Shown here: piece by piece, positions 44,748 through 50,982 of the stretch
Layout: each line of letters begins with the position of its first letter
Numbering within the stretch: the first letter of the stretch is position 1
From: Paludibacteraceae bacterium
GTDB taxonomy: Bacteria > Bacteroidota > Bacteroidia > Bacteroidales > Paludibacteraceae
Direction: 5' to 3'
Length of the DNA: 50,982 bases
Assembly: GCA_017454915.1 (NCBI GenBank)
Contig: JAFTCC010000009.1
Span: forward strand, 1 to 50,982
Notes under the pieces: generated by a model
The model's database searches: none
Told to the model about the DNA's origin: nothing
The model's input: the letters and a program-made list of their open reading frames with translations, nothing else
Made by a program: the position numbers and the translations under genes

Positions 44748-44755
44748 TAACTTTG
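44748..44755 (+). promoter_or_regulatory. -7 element of the cas9 promoter
   Basis: TAACTTTG, 26 bases before the cas9 ATG. The nearest TTTG (44730-44733) is only 14 bases upstream, closer than ideal, so this promoter may be weaker than the divergent tracrRNA promoter. Confidence 0.6.
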
Positions 44756-44781
44756 GGAAATTTTTATAATAAAACATTATT

Positions 44782-47700
44782 ATGAAACGCATTTTTGGAC
44801 TTGATTTAGGCACAACGAGTATAGGTTGGGCAGTGGTAAACGAACGCACAGAAGACGACAGTACACCATCATCAATTGTTGACTTAGGAGTTCGGATTGT
44901 TCCTTTGACAACAGATGAACAAAACGATTTCACTAAAGGCAAACCCATTACTACTAATGCCGGCCGCAACTTGAAGCGTGGTATGAGAAGAAGTTTGCAA
45001 CGATACAAGATGCGTCGCAAATTTCTCATTTCCGTACTTAAACAAAATGGACTTATCAGTGATGAAACCATATTGGCAGAAGATGGCAAGGACACAAGAT
45101 TTGAAACATATAGGCTTCGTGCTAAGGCTGCAACTGAGGAAATAAGTTTGGAGGAATTTGCACGTGTACTTTTGATGCTAAATAAAAAACGCGGATACAA
45201 AAGTAACCGCAAAGCCACCACTGAAGAAGAAACTGGCAGCGTTATAGACTCAACCGACATTGCTCGTACTTTGTATGAGCAACAATTGACTCCAGGACAA
45301 TACGCATACAGACTACTTCGTGGCGGTGTCAAAAAACTACCCGAATTTTACCCGTCAGACCTTCGGGCGGAATTCAAAACTATTTGGAATCAACAAAGCC
45401 AATATTATCCCAATTTGTTAACAGACGAACTTCGTGAAACTATGTTGGGAGAAAACAAGGGCAAAACATGGACTTTATGTCATGAAAATTTTGGTGTTGA
45501 AGGTATTAAATTGGACTTGAAAGGTTATGAACTAAAATTGAAGAAATATGAGCAACGTGTAACGGCACTTGAAAATCAAATCGACCTCGAATCACTAACG
45601 ATTGTTCTGCAAGACATAAACAACGAAATCAATAGTGCGAGCGGTTACTTGGGTGACATAAGTGACAGAAGTAAAGAACTTTATGTAGAAGGCATTACTG
45701 TGGGACAATATAAATGGCGTTCATTGAATAATAATCCTAACAAATCGCTACGAAATAAAGTGTTCTACAGAAACGACTATCTAAACGAATTTGAAAAAAT
45801 ATGGGAGACACAGGCAAATTTCCATAGCGAACTTACTCCTGAACTCAAGTCTCTTATCCGTGATGTAATCATTTTCTATCAGCGACCGCTTAAGAGCAAA
45901 AAAGGTCTTGTAAGTTTCTGCCCATTCGAAAGTAAAAAAGTCAGTGTGAAAATGGGCAATAAAGAGGTAATAAAGATGAATGGAAGCCGAGTATGCCCAA
46001 AATCATCCCCCATCTTTCAGGAGTTCAAAACACGGCAGACTATTAACAATTTGAAACTTGACGGAAGAGATCTAACCGACGAACAAAAAAATGAATTACT
46101 ATCATTTAGTGGCACGGACAGCAATGGCAACCCATTAAGCGAAAGTGAGAAATTACGCAGATTAACTAAAACAGAACGCGAAACAATATTTGTACTTTTA
46201 TCTTATCTTGGCACCACGCCAACAAGCAAACTTTTGTCTGTGTTGCGATACGGCAAAGGGGTAGAGGTAAATTATAAGGATAAATTGGAAGGGAATGCCA
46301 CCATCTCGCTGTTCATCAAAAAATTGTGTGAATTAGCGAATGATGGCATCGAAGAAGTATTTGATTTTGGCAAGCATCTAACCAAATATGGTGTTGAAGA
46401 GGCACTGCGGACTCTGAAAGTCAAACTAATCGACAAAGGGTTTGCCGATTGGTTTGACATCTGTATGTTTGACGTAACAAAACAGCAACTTGGGGAGGCG
46501 CAACACGACGCTGAAACAGAAAGCATTGAGGCAAATGCCAAAAATAATCCCAATCTATTCAACTTGTGGCATTTGCTATATTCATATGAGTCGGACGGTA
46601 AATCAGTGTCCGGCACAGCAAAATTACAGAAAATCCTCCAAAAACGCTATGGATTTAGCGAAGAAGGCGCGAGATTATTCAGTAATTTGTCCTTCAACGA
46701 TGATTATGGCAATTTGAGTACAAAAGCCATGCGTAAAATTCTTGTGGGGCTACGCGAAGGATATACTTACGACAAAGCGTGTGAAATGGCTGGATACATG
46801 CACTCGCCTACATCTCTCACAACGCAACAGGCAGAAGCCATGAATTACGCAAAACATCTTGAAATCCTTCCTAAAAACAGTTTGAGGAATCCTGTGGTCG
46901 AAAAAATCATTAACCAGTTGATTAACGTAATGAATCAACTTATAGACACATACGGAAAACCCGACGAAATCAGAGTTGAGATGGCGCGCGAACTGAAAAA
47001 GTCAGCCCAGGAGCGAGCGGAAATGACCAAAAGCATTACGGACAATAACGCACGCAACGAGAAAATAGTTGAGATACTGAAAGCAGAACCTTATAATTTA
47101 CAGCACGTCAGCCGAAACGACATAATCAGATACAAACTCTATGAAGAATTGGCTAACAACGGCTATAAAACACTCTACACCTGCCAATACATTTCAAAAG
47201 AAGATTTGTTCTCCCAAAATATTGAGATAGAGCATATTATTCCGCAGTCAGTTTTGTTTGACGATTCCTTAAGCAACAAAACACTTTCAACACGTTCGGA
47301 AAATCAGAAAAAAGGAAACCGCACTGCGATGGACTTTATTAGGGAAGAATATGGGGAAGACGCAGCACAAGAATACATCCGCAGAATATTGTATCTCGCT
47401 GGCAAAACCACTGATGGTGATAATAAAAAACTTAAAGATAAATTATTATCTGGCAAGAAAGCGGAACTATTACTCCGCACTATGAGCGAAAATGCTGAAG
47501 CATCAGGATTCATCAACCGTGACCTCAACGATACGCAATACATTGCCAAAAAAGCACGCGAAATACTCGGGCAAATCATTCCGCTTGATAAAATTGTGAC
47601 AACAGTTGGAACAATAACAGCCCAATTGCGTGAAGACTGGGGACTTATAAACCTAATGCAAGAACTTAATATGTCCAAATATGAACAGGCTGGTCTCACA

Positions 47701-49101
47701 GAAGAATTTGTTGACCATGACGGCAAAAGGCATAAAAGAATTATAGACTGGACAAAACGCGGCGACCATCGCCACCATGCTATGGACGCTCTTACTGTAG
47801 CATTCACAACAAGAAGCCACGTCAACTACTTAAGCCACCTAAATACTAAAGAAAAACCTGATTCACAGGCCTATGGATTAAGAGAAAAACTTACTACAAC
47901 AGATTCAGGCGCAAGGCGATTCAAACTGCCGATGCCTAATTTCAGAGCCGAGGCAAGGGGATTCATTGAAAGAATTTTGGTTTCACACAAGGCAAAAAAC
48001 AAAGTTACCACTCCTCATGTCAATGTCACAAAAAGTAAAAAAAATAATGAACAAATAACAGCTACTCCACGCGGGCAACTGCACAACGAAACAATCTACG
48101 GACTTATCAGACGTCCCATGAAAAAGATTGAAAAAATCAATGCAAAATTCACATTAGAAAAAATCAATACCGTAGCCAAACAATCGTACAGATTGGCACT
48201 GTTACGCAGACTGGAACAATATGGCGGCGACCCTGCTAAGGCTTTCACTGGCAAAAATAGCCTTTCTAAAAATCCGCTTTACGTTGATGCGGAAATGACA
48301 AGTACAGTTCCCGAGAAAGTCGAAGTTGTTACAATGGTTGATATTTACACCATAAGCAAGGCAATCACGCCTGATCTTGATGTTGAAAAAGTAATTGACG
48401 AACATATCAAAGCAATACTCAAACAACGCCTTAAAGAATATGATAACGAACCCAAAAAGGCATTCGCCAATCTGGAAGAAAATCCCATTTGGCTCAACAG
48501 AGAAAAGGGCATTGCCATTAAGCGAGTAACTATCAATAGTGGTGTAAATGAGCCTGTTGCACTACACAAGAAACACAATCACAGAGGCGAAGAAATCTCC
48601 ATCGATGGTAAAAACATTGCAACTGATTTTGTGCAAACAGGCAGTAATCATCACATAGCAATATTCGAAGACCCTGACGGCAATTTACAGGAAAGAGTTG
48701 TTAGTTTCTATGAGGCTACCGAAAGAGCAAATCAACACCTACCCATCGTCGATTATGATTACAAGAAAGATGAAGGATGGAAATTCCTATTCTCAATGAA
48801 GAAAAACGAGTATTTTGTTTTTCCGGAATATGACAATGAAGGCAATATCGTTTTCAATCCGTCTGACATCGACTTGCTCGACCCGAACAACGCTGCGGAA
48901 ATAAGCAAGCATCTATTTCGAGTGCAACAACTTTCTTCTAAAGACTATTCTTTTAGGAATCATCTTGAAACTACAGTAGAAAAAGTGCCACAATTACAGA
49001 ATAAAACATGGATTCGCATCAAGAGCACCAACAATCTCCGTGGCATTGTTAAAGTACGTGTTAATCATATAGGCAAAATTGTTGCTGTCGGAGAATACTA
49101 A
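44782..49101 (+). CDS. cas9: CRISPR-associated endonuclease Cas9 (type II-C)
   Basis: RNA-guided nuclease cutting both strands of invading DNA. The 1439 residues are long for II-C as a whole but near the size known in Bacteroidetes. RuvC-I is FGLDLGTTSIGWAVV with Asp8. The Arg-rich bridge helix (RGMRRSLQRYKMRRKF) is at about 62-80, and a helical recognition lobe follows to about 700. RuvC-II is IRVEMAREL with Glu733. The HNH motif is IEIEHIIPQSVLFDDSLSNK with His818, followed by NK and N residues. RuvC-III is HHAMDALTVAF with His998/His999 and Asp1002. The last 350 residues are the PAM-interacting and wedge region. All catalytic residues are present. The gene is more AT-rich than pckA next to it. 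Confidence 0.97.
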   Translation: MKRIFGLDLGTTSIGWAVVNERTEDDSTPSSIVDLGVRIVPLTTDEQNDFTKGKPITTNAGRNLKRGMRRSLQRYKMRRKFLISVLKQNGLISDETILAEDGKDTRFETYRLRAKAATEEISLEEFARVLLMLNKKRGYKSNRKATTEEETGSVIDSTDIARTLYEQQLTPGQYAYRLLRGGVKKLPEFYPSDLRAEFKTIWNQQSQYYPNLLTDELRETMLGENKGKTWTLCHENFGVEGIKLDLKGYELKLKKYEQRVTALENQIDLESLTIVLQDINNEINSASGYLGDISDRSKELYVEGITVGQYKWRSLNNNPNKSLRNKVFYRNDYLNEFEKIWETQANFHSELTPELKSLIRDVIIFYQRPLKSKKGLVSFCPFESKKVSVKMGNKEVIKMNGSRVCPKSSPIFQEFKTRQTINNLKLDGRDLTDEQKNELLSFSGTDSNGNPLSESEKLRRLTKTERETIFVLLSYLGTTPTSKLLSVLRYGKGVEVNYKDKLEGNATISLFIKKLCELANDGIEEVFDFGKHLTKYGVEEALRTLKVKLIDKGFADWFDICMFDVTKQQLGEAQHDAETESIEANAKNNPNLFNLWHLLYSYESDGKSVSGTAKLQKILQKRYGFSEEGARLFSNLSFNDDYGNLSTKAMRKILVGLREGYTYDKACEMAGYMHSPTSLTTQQAEAMNYAKHLEILPKNSLRNPVVEKIINQLINVMNQLIDTYGKPDEIRVEMARELKKSAQERAEMTKSITDNNARNEKIVEILKAEPYNLQHVSRNDIIRYKLYEELANNGYKTLYTCQYISKEDLFSQNIEIEHIIPQSVLFDDSLSNKTLSTRSENQKKGNRTAMDFIREEYGEDAAQEYIRRILYLAGKTTDGDNKKLKDKLLSGKKAELLLRTMSENAEASGFINRDLNDTQYIAKKAREILGQIIPLDKIVTTVGTITAQLREDWGLINLMQELNMSKYEQAGLTEEFVDHDGKRHKRIIDWTKRGDHRHHAMDALTVAFTTRSHVNYLSHLNTKEKPDSQAYGLREKLTTTDSGARRFKLPMPNFRAEARGFIERILVSHKAKNKVTTPHVNVTKSKKNNEQITATPRGQLHNETIYGLIRRPMKKIEKINAKFTLEKINTVAKQSYRLALLRRLEQYGGDPAKAFTGKNSLSKNPLYVDAEMTSTVPEKVEVVTMVDIYTISKAITPDLDVEKVIDEHIKAILKQRLKEYDNEPKKAFANLEENPIWLNREKGIAIKRVTINSGVNEPVALHKKHNHRGEEISIDGKNIATDFVQTGSNHHIAIFEDPDGNLQERVVSFYEATERANQHLPIVDYDYKKDEGWKFLFSMKKNEYFVFPEYDNEGNIVFNPSDIDLLDPNNAAEISKHLFRVQQLSSKDYSFRNHLETTVEKVPQLQNKTWIRIKSTNNLRGIVKVRVNHIGKIVAVGEY

Positions 49102-49106
49102 ACTAT

Positions 49107-50033
49107 ATGTCAAGAATTCTCTGCTTCACACACCCGGCTTATTTGTCGTTAAAAAACTGGCAATTAGTGGTTAAAGACCCTGCGGCGGAAAAGGCTGACG
49201 TGGCGGAACTTATCAAAAAAGAAGCCACACGGACTATCCCCATTGAGGACATTGGCGTTGTGGTGCTTGACAACAAACAAATAACCGTTACGCAATCGCT
49301 CCTTGCATCGCTGCTTGAGAATAACTGCGCCGTCATTACTTGCGATGACTCACACCTGCCCGTGGGACTGCTGCTGCCGCTTGAGGGCAACACTCTGCAA
49401 AGTGAACGCTTCAGAGCGCAAATAGACGCATCACTGCCACTCAAGAAACAACTATGGCAACAGACCGTGCAAGCCAAAATACGCAATCAGGCTGCGGTGC
49501 TCCAAATGCAGGGAGCCACAAACAAAAACATGCTAGCTTGGTGCAATGAGGTCCGCAGTGGTGACGCTGACAACCTTGAGGCACGCGCCGCGGCCTACTA
49601 CTGGCGTAACGTTTTCCCCGACATCCCAGGCTTCATCCGCGGCAGAGAAGAGGCACCACCCAACAATCTGCTCAACTATGGTTATGCAGTATTGCGCGCA
49701 GTCGTGGCACGTTCACTCGTCGCCAGCGGACTGCTGCCCACGCTCGGCATACATCACCATAACCGCTACAACGCTTACTGCCTTGCAGATGACATCATGG
49801 AACCTTACCGGCCATACGTTGACAAACTTGTGATTGAGGTCATGCGGGAGCATGGCTATCAAAACATTACCACCGAAATCAAGCAAGAGTTGCTGCAAAT
49901 ACCGTATATGGACGTTAACATCAACGACCATACTTCGGTTCTTGAAGTTGCAGTAAGCCAAACTGCATTTTCTCTGTTTAAGTGCTATAATGGGGATGCT
50001 CGAAAAATACTGTATCCCACTATTCCTTCATGA
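49107..50033 (+). CDS. cas1: CRISPR-associated endonuclease Cas1 (type II)
   Basis: Spacer integrase that works as a complex with Cas2. The 308 residues have the N-terminal beta domain (LVVKDPAAEKADV, TIPIEDIGVVVLDN) and the helical catalytic domain with the conserved Glu/Asn region (PPNNLLNYGYAVLRAVVARSL), the catalytic His in LGIHHHNRYNAY and the acidic pair in LADDIMEPYRPYVD. It starts 5 bases after cas9 and overlaps cas2 by 4 bases, so the three are one operon. Confidence 0.96.
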   Translation: MSRILCFTHPAYLSLKNWQLVVKDPAAEKADVAELIKKEATRTIPIEDIGVVVLDNKQITVTQSLLASLLENNCAVITCDDSHLPVGLLLPLEGNTLQSERFRAQIDASLPLKKQLWQQTVQAKIRNQAAVLQMQGATNKNMLAWCNEVRSGDADNLEARAAAYYWRNVFPDIPGFIRGREEAPPNNLLNYGYAVLRAVVARSLVASGLLPTLGIHHHNRYNAYCLADDIMEPYRPYVDKLVIEVMREHGYQNITTEIKQELLQIPYMDVNINDHTSVLEVAVSQTAFSLFKCYNGDARKILYPTIPS

Positions 50034-50362
50034 CACGAAAATCACAATATAGAACAATGTGGATACTTGTTTTGTTTGATTTACCTACTCAAACCAAATC
50101 AGATATCAAGAAATACACACAATTTCGGAAAAAACTTCTTGAAGACGGATTTGGAATGATGCAATATTCAATTTACAGCCGATATTGCGATAGTTCTGAA
50201 CAGGCAGATGTGCATACCGAACGAGTAAAATCCATTTTGCCTGAGAAGGGACAGGTTGTTATCCTACGCATTACAGACAAACAATTTGGAAATATGCAGA
50301 TATTTTATGGCAAATCCCCCATAAGAAACAAGCGTCCGCCTCAACAGTTAGAACTATTCTAA
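50030..50362 (+). CDS. cas2: CRISPR-associated protein Cas2
   Basis: The 110-residue partner of Cas1 in spacer acquisition. It has the ferredoxin-like strand with the conserved Asp (MWILVLFDLPTQ), the helix with FRKKLLEDGFGMMQYSIYSR and the VVILRITDKQFGNM strand. Last gene of the cas operon; no csn2 or cas4 follows, which agrees with subtype II-C. Confidence 0.96.
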   Translation: MTRKSQYRTMWILVLFDLPTQTKSDIKKYTQFRKKLLEDGFGMMQYSIYSRYCDSSEQADVHTERVKSILPEKGQVVILRITDKQFGNMQIFYGKSPIRNKRPPQQLELF

Positions 50363-50384
50363 AATCCCAAAAGATTATTGACAA

Positions 50385-50418
50385 GAAAAAAAACATCAAC
50401 AATTGTTGATGTTTTTTT
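50385..50418. terminator. Bidirectional terminator between cas2 and the CRISPR array
   Basis: AACATCAAC (50392-50400), the loop AATT and its complement (50405-50413), with an A run on the left and a T run on the right. It is symmetrical, so it can stop the cas operon from the left and array transcripts from the right. Confidence 0.85.
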
Positions 50419-50470
50419 AATTACAGCCCTTTGCGTTCAGCTTTGATTTTCAATAATTTAGAAATAATCT

Positions 50471-50982
50471 GCTGTAATTTATCGCAAAGTTAACAATTTT
50501 GAAAGCAATTCACAACGACGGCTTCAACTCTACCAAGGTACTGGCGCTGTAATTTATCGCAAAGTTAACAATTTTGAAAGCAATTCACAACAGCCGTTTG
50601 ACGGTAGCAACCTGCCTCCCGGCTGTAATTTATCGCAAAGTTAACAATTTTGAAAGCAATTCACAACGTACCTCGACACTTTCGGACAGAACCTACTGCT
50701 GTAATTTATCGCAAAGTTAACAATTTTGAAAGCAATTCACAACACGCAAGGCGTTTCTCTACAGCAACTACAAGCTGTAATTTATCGCAAAGTTAACAAT
50801 TTTGAAAGCAATTCACAACGCTGCCGGCTATTGACGAGGCGGAGTATGTGCTGTAATTTATCGCAAAGTTAACAATTTTGAAAGCAATTCACAACGCAAT
50901 TTGCGAGGGGTCAGGGGGTCGCAATGCTGTAATTTATCGCAAAGTTAACAATTTTGAAAGCAATTCACAACGCAATTTGCGA
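50471..50982 (-). CRISPR. Type II-C CRISPR array, seven repeats, continuing past the right edge
   Basis: Seven identical 46-base repeats start at 50471, 50546, 50622, 50698, 50774, 50850 and 50926. Spacers are 29 bases (the first) or 30 bases (the next five); a seventh spacer is cut by the window end. The crRNA sense is the minus strand, because that reading begins GTTGTGAATTGC and its first 24 bases pair with the anti-repeat at 44670-44692. The leader and newest spacers therefore lie beyond the right edge, and the repeat nearest cas2 is the oldest, yet it shows no decay. In crRNA sense each repeat contains TTG (bases 2-4), 20 bases, TAACTTTG (bases 25-32), a complete promoter pattern. Confidence 0.98.

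Noticed and set aside
44658..45332. Minus-strand open frame of 224 codons overlapping cas9 and the tracrRNA
   Set aside because: It is antisense to the conserved cas9 start and runs through the tracrRNA and both promoters; the product has no recognisable domain.
46272..47825. Minus-strand open frames inside cas9 as possible anti-CRISPR or regulator genes
   Set aside because: They mirror conserved Cas9 coding sequence, including the RuvC-III region, with no promoter or domain of their own.
50419..50470. A decayed eighth repeat between the terminator and the first repeat
   Set aside because: Only nine bases match, in inverted orientation; the rest of the 46-base repeat cannot be aligned. Kept instead as a possible pairing partner of the last repeat.
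1..50982. tRNA, rRNA, insertion sequences, prophage or integrase genes
   Set aside because: I looked through the gaps and gene list for cloverleaf ends, transposase motifs and terminal inverted repeats and saw none. A tRNAscan or ISfinder run would settle it.

Overview
The window looks like a chromosomal piece of a Bacteroidales bacterium, possibly Muribaculaceae or a relative; the family is inference. The evidence is Bacteroidetes-type promoters (TTG or TTTG, about 19-20 bases, then TAnnTTTG) before many genes, a secreted protein with a type IX secretion tail, an ExbB-ExbD-TonB set, DUF4831 and PepSY-like proteins, and a type II-C CRISPR-Cas9 locus with the long repeats typical of this phylum. 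No rRNA, tRNA, insertion sequence or prophage was seen.

Layout. 1-2800: a GC-rich leader with a promoter firing out of the left edge, a CTAG-rich repeat patch, a secreted protein and class II aldolase (both minus). 3005-11925: plus-strand run ddl, nrnA, sufC, a half-length sufD, a thioredoxin-fold lipoprotein, a half-size chromate transporter, an LD-carboxypeptidase, a HAD phosphatase and uvrB. 12002-15296: tig-clpP-clpX. 15387-19260: rubredoxin, psd, deoC, rbfA, an FtsX/LolE-like permease and a lipoprotein. 19435-29345: minus-strand genes, namely an outer membrane barrel; PepSY-pta-ackA; and aroE, DUF4831, pdxJ, exbB, exbD, tonB and an ABC exporter pair. 29460-31162: plus-strand FKBP, a Rieske-like lipoprotein and nth. 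31164-39070: eight packed minus-strand genes from DAHP synthase down to an acid phosphatase. 39337-40650: a cytosolic GH16-like pseudoenzyme with an N-terminal repeat region. 40864-44480: adk, obgE and pckA (plus).

44594-50982: a complete type II-C locus. A tracrRNA is encoded on the minus strand between pckA and cas9 and can be read base by base: promoter, anti-repeat, nexus hairpin and terminator. cas9, cas1 and cas2 follow on the plus strand. Seven identical 46-base repeats with about 30-base spacers run off the right edge. The crRNA sense is the minus strand, so the array converges on cas2 across a symmetrical terminator.

The most striking signal is that each repeat, read in the crRNA direction, contains a full Bacteroidetes promoter (TTG, 20 bases, TAACTTTG). 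The same -7 octamer, with a TTG 19 bases away, sits just upstream of the tracrRNA anti-repeat. This predicts that each crRNA is transcribed from its own repeat. The last repeat has no spacer beyond it, so it would fire into a short, terminated RNA of about 85 bases that can fold back onto the repeat-derived 5' end. Other points of interest are several degenerate family members: SufD lacking its N-terminal half, a thioredoxin fold without CXXC, a Rieske-like protein without its His ligands, and a GH16 fold without its catalytic acids.
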